A stretch of DNA of 64,000 nucleotides from Alectoria sarmentosa (Eukaryota > Ascomycota > Lecanoromycetes > Lecanorales > Parmeliaceae): positions 124,001-188,000 of the forward strand of contig WOGZ01000001.1 in assembly GCA_009733775.1 (NCBI GenBank), written 5' to 3'. The translations under genes were made by a program, and so were the position numbers. The notes under the pieces were generated by a model, which saw only the letters and a program-made list of their open reading frames with translations, did no database searches and had not been told where the DNA came from. This document shows, piece after piece, positions 31,498-42,354 of the stretch (position 1 is the stretch's first letter; each line of letters begins with the position of its first letter).

Positions 31498-33468
31498 GAA
31501 CGACAAAATCATCTATGTCATTCCGTTATAGCGAGATTCCGTTGTAGCGAAAGTACGCTAATAAATAGCCCTAGCCTTACATATAAAAAATCGCTTAATA
31601 ATCACCATATTCATCTATTTCGCTCTCAACCAGCTGTTCAAATTATCTTATTATAATGTAATAATCTTGCGAAATTGTAATTCGCGTTCACGTTTTCGTA
31701 AAGTCTTCGCAAGAGCTGCGTCTTCATATTTCTATTGCTTTTCATATGTTTAAAAAACTTTTAATGTTGAGAAGGCCTTCGCAATCGATATCGAAATTAT
31801 CTCTTTTATTATTTTTTTATTTGATTCAACGACACGTTTTTTATCAAAACGAATAATGATAATTTCAAATGTATTCTCTTTTTGATCATTAATCGCTTCT
31901 GTGATTGAATTTAGAAAGTTTTAAATGTTCATTCGCTCACGAATTTGCCTTTAATTTTTCATTTTTATCATATCGATAATAATAACAGTCATAGCCTCTC
32001 GAGATTTAGATCATTTATCGTCGACGATAGATTTTAAAGACTTTATTTTAAATCAATTGTAAGCCTGCGAGCGTATTTAATAGTTACGTATTGTATTCAT
32101 AAAAACGTAATTCTTTTAAATTGATATTTCTCATTTGATTGCACATAAAATATATATAAAGATCTTGAAATCCTCGTTTACATCGAATGTGTTAATCATA
32201 TATCAAACAAATTAACGTCGCACATGAGTCTTTCAATTTTGAATAATATTTTAATTTAATGATTAATGTAAAAAGGTCGCATTTGAGAATAATCATAATA
32301 TAATTATTCATTTCAATTTCTTTATAGCGATGTTATCATAAAATGTAATTCATTTTAATTCGTAAGCGTTGAAATTGTTTATTAATAATAATATGAGACG
32401 CTTCATAAGACTGTCGAATTATTAAAGATATTTTTTCATAATATTATTAATCATTTAAGTTGTAATATTGTGCCTTCAAAAAGTTTTAAATGTTTTCAAA
32501 TCGTGAATATTTGTTGCTCGAAAACATAATGATCGAGTTACTTTATTTATATAAAAGAAACATAAATGAATAATTGTTTTTTAAAGGCGGAGCAATTTGG
32601 AAACTCATCGATGAATCAAATAAAAAGCTTTCGAGATCTTATAACATTATAAATCAATGCAATCGTGACACGTGCCTTTTTTATCTTTTAATCACTCACA
32701 CGCTTTGTATTAAGACTTTTATTAAATATCATCTTTCAAAAATAACTCGTTTCGTTTATATTGAAACAATTTTCAGAGTCGTATAATTGATTAATGTCGC
32801 GAATTTTAGTCATAATTTCAATAGTATGTTCGTCACGATTAATAGATGCAATCTCGCCGTGTTGATTTCATTAACGAATATCATGTTTATTTTTGAATTT
32901 GCTTAGTTAATCGTTTAAAAACTTCGATGGATTTATATTTTGATAACATGATAAGTGCTCTCAAAAGGCTTTGACTTTATCACGAAGTATTTCGTTTATA
33001 AATGTATTGTTATTGATCTCGTAACGTTGCATTCACTCAAAAAGAGTTTTCTCAAAAATCATTTAATTGATTGTTATTATACGAGTTTTATTCTTTTATT
33101 CAATAACGGGCGTCTTATCAAAATAAGCGAACTTTTAAATAAGAATCTCGTTGCAAATAGAATTGTTAAGAGGATATTTATATTCTTATTGTTATCAATG
33201 AAAATAGGTCTTAAGAGATTACTTTCCGTTGAAGTCGTCCTTGTATCAGGCTCATAAGGTCTTTTTTTGATTGTTTTTGATAACCTTGCGACGTTTTTTT
33301 ATAAATGAGAGGTCTTTTGTAAGCCTTGAAGGATTAAAAGACATTTCGTTAATGTGAAAAAATAATTCCGTTATGTAATTATAGCGAGAGATTCCGTTAT
33401 TTGTATATGATTTAAGTGAAATCTGCGGATTATTTCCGCTATAACGAGATTTTCGTTATGTCGAATTT

Positions 33469-33489
33469 CGTTATAGCGAGCGTCGACTG
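33469..33489 (-). repeat. Right terminal inverted repeat
   Basis: The reverse complement equals the left end over 21 bases. Several partial copies of CGYTATARCG lie within the adjacent 120 bp. Confidence 0.95.
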
Positions 33490-33508
33490 TAGCTGCAAAT
33501 AAAAAAGA

Positions 33509-34084
33509 ATGTCGACCCCTACCCCTGAGCCACGCTACAAGCTCATCTTCACCGTCCCTCACTCATCCCTTGAAGCATGCAAATCAGCTATATTCGCAAA
33601 AGGTGAGCCTCCCACATGTTCTTGCCCCCGCAAAGAGAGACCAGCGCGTCATTCACACCTTCCCGACTTTCTTTCATCATGTTCTATCCCCTCTTTCGTT
33701 GCTTATGTGACCCAGGAGCTGGAAGCTACCCTGGTGGCAAGTATTCCATGGTCTGCTTCGAAATATCGGGCATAGGTCAATTTTTGCCTGGAGAGGGTGC
33801 AGTCCCCAATATTGGCGCCGTGGGCAAGCTAGAGAGGGTATCCGAGACAAGAGTAGAAGTCTTGTGTGTGGGAAAGGACGTGATGACCGGAGCAGTGGAT
33901 TCGTTGAAGAGGTAAAGCATTGACTCTCATCCCGTTCCCGCTTATCAAGGACGTGAGCAGATGATCTTTGGTCCTCCATTCTCCTCTCCTACGCGAATGA
34001 TTACAGGCAATAACTCGTGTAATCCGCAGAGCGCACCCGTACGAGGAAGTATCATATGAGGTGTACAAAATGGAAAATGTTTGA
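33509..34084 (+). CDS. NIF3/YqfO-like small protein
   Basis: Three exons, 33509-33602, 33716-33911 and 34030-34084, give 114 residues (introns 113 and 118 nt). The sequence starts PRYKLIFTVPHSSLEACKSA, continues GAGSYPGGKYSMVCFE, GQFLPGEGAVPNIG and VGKLERVSETRVEVLC, and ends with AHPYEEVSYEVYKMENV. These are hallmarks of the PII-like/CutA-like insert domain of the NIF3 family (NGG1-interacting factor 3), which in fungi also occurs as a stand-alone small protein. The biochemical role is unknown; structural relatives bind metals or nucleotides. The start codon lies only 18 bp from the transposon's TA duplication, so the element's right end sits directly in the 5' leader or promoter. Both introns are long for such a small gene. 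Confidence 0.9.
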
Positions 34085-34534
34085 TGATTCGAACAGTGGG
34101 CCGACAGGCTTGTGGCTTGCGTCAATGCAGCTGGATTAGCAGGCCAAGCGCCAGTAACCTGGCAGTCTTGTGGTCAACATGTGTTGACATTTTCAAGGTA
34201 CAGGACACTATTAACTCTGACTAGACCATTCCAACGCGTTCTTCTGGTTGACGTCAATGTGTCTTGATACAGTGAACTTTACCAGCTTCATTAGATGAAA
34301 ATTTCCTTAGAAAGCTGTCGCGTGGAACGTGGCAGCTGGGCCGGCGAGGACCCGAGAAACTTGACAGAACGAACATTGGAGCACGGATCGGCTGCTACCT
34401 GACTTGTCTCGGTCTACAAGGGGATTTTTTAGGCTTGGTTTTCGTGAATTTCAACCCTCACAAATGCCAATTTTCTTCGACTGCTTGCCATTCGAGGCTT
34501 GGAATGGTTCTGCAAATCACCTACAAAGCATTGA
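34085..34534. other. Convergent intergenic
   Basis: 450 bp between the NIF3-like gene and the helicase 3' end. Nothing is recognised in it. Confidence 0.45.
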
Positions 34535-37384
34535 TCACACACCCAAGGCTTCCGCAACCCAGTCCATCTGTACAGCACTCACGCCTCTCGCATAACTGCG
34601 AGTGGTAAACACGAACTCGTTGTACATGATCGCCTCAATCTTCTTCCCAAACAATCCACTGGAAGGGTGTATGGCCACAGTTTGGTTTCCGATCATGGTC
34701 TTGTAGCTACCGTCTGGGAAAAGTCGCGCCGTGTTGGATGCGAACCCTTTCAGGAAGCATTTTAATATTGAGACTGCAAGCTCCGGTGTGATCACTGAAG
34801 GTTCTTGATTCTGTGTCAGGTCCAGCATTTTTGCCCGCTGGCATTGAGCTCGAAGTTGCTTCCGCACGTCCATGACAGCTTGCATGGCTCTATGCGAGAC
34901 AAAGCGTCTTTCTGCCCAGGCTTTCCTATCCGTATGTTCTGACGCGTATGCTTGGGCTGTCGTCAATAAGGTCAAGTGATCCCCTTCTCGTCTGTACAGC
35001 TCGCGGCGAGCGACTTCGGCTTCTTCCTTCTTCTCTTCTGATGTTAGATTGAGAAAGACATTCTCCACACTCAGGCAGGAGATAATGTCAATGACTTCAG
35101 CCACGCAATCAAGCTCATGTTCCGCCGCTGCGATCAAAGCTCTCCCCAAAGTTACAGTGAGAGGAAGCTTTGCCATTTGCAGGCCGATTTCACTTATTGC
35201 TCCAGACTCAGTCAGCGCTCCAAGCTGGAAAAGCTGCAGCAAAGCCTTTTCCAACGCTTCTCGCGGCGGACGATCGAGGAATGGAAAATCGACAATATCA
35301 TCTACTCCCCTTGCCTTCATAGTCAAGATTGCGTGGCTCAAATCGCATCTTAAGATCTCCGGCGTGTTGGATTGCTGCAGGGTATGATAATCCTGCTCCG
35401 TATACAACCTATAGCATTGCCCAGGCGCCTCTCGACCAGCACGTCCTTTCCGTTGTATTGCTGCACTTTTCGATATCGGTTTCACAAGCAATGAGTCCAG
35501 TCCGATTCTTGTTCGAAATTGCTTGATCTTTGCCTTACCGCAGTCGATGACAAAGCGAACACCAGACACCGTGACTGATGTCTCTGCAATGTTTGTTGAA
35601 AGAATGATCTTTCGCGTCTTGGGAGGAGCAGGCTGAAATACTCTTTGCTGGGCAGCCTGTGGCAAGGCAGCGAAGAGCGGTAGTACTAGGAGCTTTGGTA
35701 CGTCTGGACCCATACTCAGTGCATATTCCTTTACAAGGTTTGCGAGAGACTCGATGGTCTCCTGTCCACTGAGGAATACAAGCACATCCCCCGGCATGGG
35801 TTCTTTGTAGTGGATCTGGAAGATCGTTCGGAGAGCAGCTTCTACAATGTCCTGGACTGGCTCTGGCGTGTATTTGATGGTGACAGGGTGTTGGCGACCT
35901 TCGATGTAGCAAGTCGCGACCCGGTTTGGTACTCTCGATGGCGGTTTTTTGACCTCGTCATGGGAAGCTTTTGCGGATCCATTGCTGTGTATAGCAATCA
36001 CATCTCCTTCATCGGAAGAGAGGCCGGACCACTCAGACTCTGCCTTGTCTTGATGTTCGTTCCGATGCTCAAGTCCATTGGTACCTCTCCCTTGATCTTC
36101 TTTGTTTCCAAGGACTTCATTCACTCCTTCTCGCCCATACCCCTCCTCAAAGAACGCTCCTAAACTCTCCATCTCAGCAGTCGCACTCATGACAGCCACC
36201 TGTTTTGAGAGTCAGTATGCCCTTCTTAACATATAAGGCTAAATTTAAGATATTTTTTGGTGAGCACAGATTAGTAGCCCATTTCATGACACAAAGTTGA
36301 TCACCGTAAACCAATCTGAAATTGCTACTGCGCGGGAAAATCCCCTCCCCGGGCCTCAAACCATGCATCGCGACTCAGACAGTAGTCTCGAACAGGGGAT
36401 AATTCAGGGAGAAAAATGTACCTTCAACGGTATGCCACCCCTCCCTTCGTAGTTCCCAGCAATCATCCCCCTCAGAAATCCTAATATCAAATCGACGTTT
36501 ACCCCCCTCTCATGGACCTCGTCCACCACCACAGCGCTATAAGCCTTCAGCCATGGATCCCTCAGCATTTCCTGCAACAGCATGCCCTCAGTCAGGAACT
36601 TTATTTTCGTACTTGGACTCGTAGAGTTGTCAAATCGCACACTATAACCGACTTTACTGGCGGGACTGGAAGAGCCGAGCGGAGTGCCCATTTCCTCCGC
36701 TACTCGTCTAGCTAAGGTAATAGCTGCCACCCTTCTTGGCTCTGTGATGGCAATACAGCCGCCGACTGTTACAGTCCGAGGGAGAACGTCCGTTGAGGCC
36801 GTGACTGGATTTGGGGGATTTCCGCATTCTATGGTCATGTCCTGAGGGATCGTAATCGGCCGTGGCTTACACCATGGCTCATCCACAAGCATTTGAGGTA
36901 CTTGCGTACTCTTCCCACTACCTGTCTCACCGACAAGTAGCATGGTATCCTTCCCACGAAGTGCCCCGCGAATGGCGGTAGCATGGGACCATATGGGAAG
37001 AGTCTTCCGGGTAGACTCCAGACTTTTCGCTCTATCTTGTAAACGGTGGATGATATTTGATGGTCGAGATGACTGTTGTGATAGGCCTCTCGACTTGAAC
37101 TTTGGCAAAGATGTGGGCTGCAAGCTATCAGAACCGTTCAATTGCTGGCGCTGTTTCTGACTTGCATTCTGCATAAGCTCCGCTCCAGGCCGTTGTTGTG
37201 ATGCACTCGTTGGGCCTGGTGGTGATTTGTGGATACGGGATACTTGATCATACACATGCTCTCGTTTCCGTTTCTTGCTTTTCGACCAGGTATCTTCGGT
37301 CACCAAAGGAGCAATGGAATTCTCAACCGACGTCTTTGATGGCATGAATCCCCTATCAAGGCGCTTATACACCCTTTCAGGCAT
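34535..37384 (-). CDS. DHR2: DEAH-box RNA helicase, DHR2 type
   Basis: Two exons on the minus strand, 36422-37384 and 34535-36199, give 875 residues; the 222-nt intron is long for this window. Helicase motifs appear in order: GETGSGKST (I), TEPRRVAAI (Ia), TEGMLLQEML (Ib), DEVHERG (II, DEVH variant), MSATAE (III), FLSGQET (IV), STNIAETSVTV (V) and QRKGRAGREAPG (VI). The winged-helix/ratchet and OB-fold regions follow (YRLYTEQDY to PSSGLFGKKIEAIMYNEFVF). A basic N-terminal tail (SKSKKRKREH) can act as a nuclear signal. Yeast Dhr2 acts in the nucleolus in 18S rRNA processing. The start was set at MPERVYKRL because upstream residues are hydrophobic and overlap the promoter shared with riboflavin kinase; MetProSer at about residue 14 is an alternative. 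Confidence 0.9.
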
Positions 37385-37620
37385 CTCTGCGTCAAACCCG
37401 AGAAGTGGGATACCATAGAAACTCCAGTGCAAAGATATATAAATCAAGTCTGAAAAAGAGATTTAGGGCAAGTTCCAGGCGCCTGCCCCGGGGAGCGTAC
37501 TCGGCCCGTCCCTAAGCCCGCAGTGTGGGGGTCAGAGTGTCTTCCTTCCAAGCAGCCAGACGTGATTACTTCACCGCTGCTCTCCATCAACAGTCATCCA
37601 CCCGTCTTTCAGCAAGAGCA
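37385..37620. promoter_or_regulatory. Shared divergent promoter, helicase and riboflavin kinase
   Basis: The two start codons are only 236 bp apart and face away from each other, so both promoters and leaders must fit in this interval. I see no confident TATA element. The arrangement suggests shared regulation of rRNA processing and FMN synthesis, which is inference. Confidence 0.55.
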
Positions 37621-38314
37621 ATGCGGCCCTCCAGTCCCCGGCCCCTCGTCGCCGGTCCCTCAACCGGGCCCGAACCACCCTTCCCGATCCGCCTCTCAGG
37701 ACCTATAGTAAAGGGTTTCGGACGTGGTAGCGCAGAGCTGGGCATACCGACGGCGAACATACCGCTTGCGGGGCTGAGTGTGGGAGGGAATGAGGATGTG
37801 GAGAGCGGAGTCTACTACGGATGGGCGGGCGTGGACGTCGATGATAGGGGATTGAGGAAGGAGAAGGGAGGAACAGGGGAAGGAGAACGAAGAGAAGGAG
37901 TGTGGGGAATGGTGATGAGTATTGGGTGGAATCCTTACTACAAGAACAAGGTTAGGAGTGTGGTATGTATGTCCTGGCAGCATGTTCTCCGGTGCATGCT
38001 CTGCTGCGGAAAGAAAGGGTACCGTTGAAGCTGATGGAGGGCACGATGCTGATCTGTCATGGTCATATAAGGAAGTTCACATCATGCACGCCTTCCACCA
38101 CGACTTCTACGGCGCGCGGATGAATTTGCTGATCTGTGGCTTCATACGGCCAGAACTTGACTATGTGAGTAAAGAGAGTTTAATAGAGGATATCAATGTG
38201 GATATTGAAGTTGCAAAGAAAAGTCTGGAGAGGGAGGCTTATCTGAAATTAAACGAGGAGATGTATTTGTTAGAGTTTGGGAGTAAAGGGCATGTGAATG
38301 AGGTGGCGAGCTGA
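37621..38314 (+). CDS. FMN1: Riboflavin kinase
   Basis: Two exons, 37621-37962 and 38072-38314 (intron 109 nt, phase 0), give 194 residues, near the usual length for fungal Fmn1. The flavokinase fold is clear: FPIRLSGPIVKGFGRGSAEL, GIPTANIPL (the PTAN motif that binds MgATP), SGVYYGWAGV, MVMSIGWNPYYKNKVRSVEV, then IMHAFHHDFYGARMNLLICG and FIRPELDY. A Gly/Glu-rich insert of about 20 residues (KEKGGTGEGERREG) replaces a loop. The enzyme phosphorylates riboflavin to FMN with ATP. FMN is also the cofactor expected for the ene-reductase at 5862-7389. The Met at 37621 starts a plausible N-terminus; an in-frame Met at 37525 would add 32 residues without family support. Confidence 0.93.
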
Positions 38315-38643
38315 GTGGTGTACGGATGTTGGAGTGCTTGAGTTTGGCGATGGACACACTGGAAGAAGCATGAAGCGCGGTGTTAAATGGGGGGCCCTAC
38401 GAGAACGGAAGGTGGAGATAGGAGATTGAGTAACGAACGCGTGGACTGTGAAGGATATTCTGCTCTTCACAAAGATCTGGTCAGGTGCGTTTCAGTGTGA
38501 GTGGATGCGTTATTGACATCTAACCTGTGGGATATGTACAGCTGTGCTGTCATGACTCATGCCAAAGTGCTAGCTAGCACCAAAACGATTCCACGCTATG
38601 CAGTTTCCCCAAAGAATAAATGAAAGGCTAAGTCGTAGTCTCA
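38315..38643. other. Convergent spacer
   Basis: 329 bp between the riboflavin kinase and transcription factor 3' ends. Nothing further is seen. Confidence 0.45.
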
Positions 38644-40829
38644 TCATATGCAAGGAAGGACATTCATAACGAACAACATGGGAATATCGAACACATCCCG
38701 CTTCACTGACCAGCAGAGCATGCATTCGACTTTGCCATCATCGTCTCCAATCTGGGTCACAACGGCATTCGCATCTTTTCCAGACCGTGTAGCATCTCTC
38801 TGCCGCTTCACCCGTGACCCAACTTCGCTGTCCAACGTCCTGTCAAAATCGGCATCCTTCGCTGTCCTGTATTTCAAAAGCTTGCACGGTGTGGTTACAC
38901 TCCCCCTAGAATCTCCAAAAGCTAAATGAGAGTAGTCGTCAAAGAAATCGCACGCGCTCTCATCATCCAATAAATCCACTATAGACACCGGTATCTGTCG
39001 AGTTTCATCGAGGGGATTAGGTCTCGAACTATCCGGCACACGAGGAGGGTTGGTACCGCGATGAGTTGCAGTTCTTGTACCAGGAGGATCAACAGTGTCA
39101 CCCCCATTGTTCACATTGAGGTTGGGCTCCTTGCCCAAAAGGACAGCTTTCCTCCAACCAGTAAGAACACTAAAACCTTCGCCCACGGCTACCACTTCTC
39201 CAGTGCGCCGACAAATTATGCTGGGAGTGCCAGTTGCACTCAAAAAATCGTCATATTCTAGTAGTGTTCGTTGAAGGCACTTTTCCATGAACACTCGGTC
39301 ATCGTCGTCCAACTTCGTTAGAGACGAGATGAAAGAAGGACGAATAGAAGCGAGTGCCTTGGCAATCCGAGCCGTCTTAGACGGGGAAAACCGCTTGCGG
39401 ATCAATGCCATCAAATCGTGGAAAGCCTTGGTGTAAGAATAAGGTTCCGTCACGGCATTGTAGATCGTTGATGGTTTCCGGTGGCGGCGATTGGAAGTCG
39501 AAGACTGAGGTTTGATAGAAGGGGGGATCGTTGACGTTGACATAATTGGAATCGACGTCGTGGATGGCGAGGCCTTGGAACTGTTCTGCTGTTGCTGCGA
39601 AGAGGTCGTTTGCCGGAGTGTTTCTCGGAGCTGTGCCTGACGAGATGGGTTAATGTTAGTAGACATACTCTTGACGGACGGACTCTCGTCGATACCCGCC
39701 GTCATACCTTGCGGACTGGACCCGGAGAATGATGGACTGGGATAATTGTTGTATGCGCCAATCGGGTAACCAGCAGGCTCTTCCTGCTTCACCAAACCAT
39801 CCACTGATTCTTGGTCTTGTCCGCTGAAGTTGAAAGGATCGGCCTCTTGTCGTGAGCTAGGTCGAGAACCGTGTATGAGCTGGTCTTGAGGGTAGCCGTA
39901 TGGTTGGACGGCTGATCCGTAGCCTGGGGTATTCACACCTGGCACATAGTTGGCGTCATCACTAGAATTGAGAATCCCCGTGCTTTCGCTTGGAGGAGTG
40001 TCTGCCATACCAGAAGTAAGTTGAGTCATTATTGCCCATTCTTGAGCCCCGTATCGATTCGCGAAAGAGTTTTCCTCTATGTTCGGATTGGGATAGAAGT
40101 CACCAATAGACGGTTCTTGATTTGGGTTGGAGAACATCGGCATGATTGGCTGGGATATAGCACGAGTGTAATCTGGCAAGATGGTTTGTTGATGGGGGCC
40201 GAGAGTATATGGCTGTCCCATTGACATCTGCTGGCTTGTATATGGTTGAAAGCGCATCTGATTCTGCTGACCGTGCGGTACGAACAATGGGTAGCTGGGG
40301 TGTTGGCTTGCATAAGGGCCACCTACTCCGGGACCGGGGAAACTTGACCTTGGAAATGGCGAGCCCCCTTGCCAGTCATTTGGAAAGTTGGCAAAGTGAG
40401 AGTCTTTGGCTTGATCCTGGCCTGGAGTTAGATCCTCGTCTGGAGCATCTGCCAAGTACTTTGCCTTCTTTCTCTTTCCATCTTTGCAAATCTTCTTGTC
40501 GCCGCACCTCTCGCAAGGCCGCTTGTCACCTGTCAAGCATCAGCCTAAGGGTCAAGGACCATGGTGGCAAGGTTTTCAAGGGACTCACTACACGTCAGGT
40601 GAGCACGCTGACAATTCTCGCAGGCCCGACGAGCTTTTTTTCTTTTGATCCTGTTGGGATCTTTGTTGGCAGCCTTTTTGACCTTGTCATCGTTGACCTT
40701 ACTGGTGGGCACGTTGCCTTTTGAATCGGCGGCAGGTATGCGCATGTCGTCTGAGTCTTGACTGTCGCTATTGTCTGATGACTCCGACTGCGATCTTGAG
40801 GGAGCATCATCATCTCGGTCCAAGGCCAT
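38644..40829 (-). CDS. Zn2Cys6 regulator of the AcuK/Ert1 family
   Basis: Two exons on the minus strand, 40589-40829 and 38644-40529 (intron 59 nt, splitting the zinc cluster as in relatives), encode 708 residues. The binuclear zinc cluster is ACENCQRAHLTC, then SDKRPCERCGDKKIC, near residues 69-95, followed by a basic linker (KDGKRKKAKYLADAP). A long Gln/Ser/Pro-rich middle follows. The C-terminal part carries a PAS-like domain: LLEYDDFLSATGTPSIICR, GEVVAVGEGFSVLTGWRKA and VDLLDDESACDFFDDYSHLA; the end is IPMLFVMNVLPCI. AcuK and AcuM in Aspergillus and Ert1/Rds2 in yeasts activate gluconeogenic genes when sugars are absent. Which paralogue this is I cannot say. The second Cys group is GDKKIC rather than the IKRGLxxxC I recall from most AcuK proteins. 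Confidence 0.9.
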
Positions 40830-41440
40830 GATATATAGCTAGCTCACGCGGTTACCAAAAGGCGCCAATGCGGTACGATGCCAGAGGTCCAAATAGCCTG
40901 GTTCATGCAGGTCTAATGCTATTTCCCGTGCAAGTGGAGCCCGGCTGTGCAATCGCCCAATGCCCTCCTGTACCTTGACCAATGGCACGGCGGGAACAAG
41001 TCTCTCTGCGGACTAGCCCTCTTTTCCCAGCTGCAGAGTACCCCAAACCCAATCAGTTCCTGACGTCTTGCGTAATTTTGTGCATAGTAAAAGGTACACG
41101 TGAGAGAGAAAACGGTGTCCACGTAGTCTACTGTCCCAGGAGGCAGTGCAGATTGGAAGGAGGAGCTCTGCCGATATTTTCAACGAGATCTACTTGGGAT
41201 GCCCGGAGACAGCCTCAAATTCAAAATTGAGGGGACATGCCTCGTCCAGTTGAGAGAGAGCGAACGGCCGGATACCTGCAGATATGTTGGGACGCCTTGT
41301 TTCGCTGGTCTTTCGAGATTGGATGGAAAGACGCAGGATTCCCTCTGATGCAACGCTTGTCGTGTAAAGTTGTAGCAAGGGTTGATGTGCTGGATCGGAT
41401 ACTCAGAGCGGTATTGGATTTGCTACGTCGTGATGGAATA

Positions 41441-41475
41441 GTAGTAGTAGTAGTAGTAATAGTGGTGGTAGCAGT
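41441..41475 (+). repeat. AGT-type trinucleotide repeat
   Basis: Repeated AGT units grading to GGT, in noncoding sequence upstream of the zinc-cluster regulator. Confidence 0.7.
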
Positions 41476-42263
41476 TCGGGTCAGAATCCTACGGCTGAGA
41501 CGGTGGACGGGAAGGGTAGTATTCATATCATCTCCCAAGTCCAATTTACCGGAGTGGAATGATTAGAATTGGATTGTGGTTGTGATAATGGAGGTCATGC
41601 TAATCATCATAACCATCATAACCATCATATTTACATGGAAGGAGAGGTGTTGCAGTGGCAGTGTGCAGTCTGTCGCTTGATGAACTTGAGTTCATGGAGA
41701 AGGTGACACTAAAACCACTAAAGCGGCGCCTAGGATTGGTGGCCGCTTGCCCGCACTGGCAGGTGGCTGTCGTCACACTTTACCTCAATCCCTTGAATTG
41801 GGGCATTAGGTACATTGCAGTATGCGGGACGCTAATTACCTCACCCACACCAAAACCCGACCCAGAGCTCTGGTTTGCCAGCGAGGCTGCATTGCTTGGG
41901 TCCAGGGCAGATGATGCGCTGCAAAGAAATCAAAGCAAGACATCGCACAAGATGCGTCGTTGGCTCAAGCTAATGCACAGAAACCTTCTTGGCTCTTCGT
42001 TGGTCAGGAACCAATATTGCCAAGCACAAAGCTGGTCCCATGACATGAAATCTGCCGGTGCTAATACGCTGGAAATGGGGCTTTGGGGAATGACCATGAT
42101 GCACTGCTGCAACGAGGCTACCAAGCATCGGGTGTGGGTGACCCCGCTCATTGTTGGTCCGAGATTTGACAAATTCAATTTTATCATCATGCAGGTATGC
42201 CTGGGAGTACGGAGTCAAGGGCAATTGGCTTTGGATTGATTCCCACACCACGTGATCGTCATC

Positions 42264-42310
42264 GTCATTATCATCATCATCATCATCACCACCACCACCA
42301 TCATCACCAT
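42264..42310 (+). repeat. CAT/CAC trinucleotide repeat
   Basis: An array of TCA/CAT units passing into ACC units, just beyond the transporter stop codon. It is a simple repeat. Confidence 0.75.
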
Positions 42311-42354
42311 TGTTTTGGCAAAGACTAAAGACTAAAGACTGGAATCCGGTACGC

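Larger units (their letters stand above)
31475..33491 (-). mobile_element. RIP-degraded pogo/Fot-type DNA transposon with TA duplication
   Basis: The element is 2013 bp (31477-33489), flanked by TA on both sides (31475-31476 and 33490-33491), with perfect 21-nt inverted ends beginning CAGTCGACGCTCGCTATAAC. Size, CAGT start and TA target fit the pogo/Fot1 branch of Tc1-mariner elements. The inside is very AT-rich and full of stops. On the minus strand near 33,190-33,300 a trace of an N-terminal DNA-binding region remains (KKRRKVIKNNQKKTL, then a stop and YKDDFNGK), like the CENP-B-type helix-turn-helix of these transposases. Near 31,660-31,725 the trace KYEDAALAKTLRKRERELQF resembles a charged C-terminal tail. 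The copy is dead. Between them I could not recover the DDE core by eye. Confidence 0.8.
40830..42354. other. Intergenic with simple repeats
   Basis: About 1.5 kb upstream of the regulator and downstream of the transporter. Trinucleotide repeats lie at about 41,441-41,475 (AGT/GGT) and 42,264-42,310 (CAT/CAC). An open plus-strand frame of 194 codons at 41655-42239 has no recognisable domain and odd composition. The interval may include a long 5' leader, as is usual for fungal regulators. Confidence 0.45.

Noticed and set aside
41655..42239. Uninterrupted plus-strand frame of 194 codons
   Set aside because: No recognisable domain, unusual composition, overlapping minus frames, and location in the probable long leader region of the regulator.
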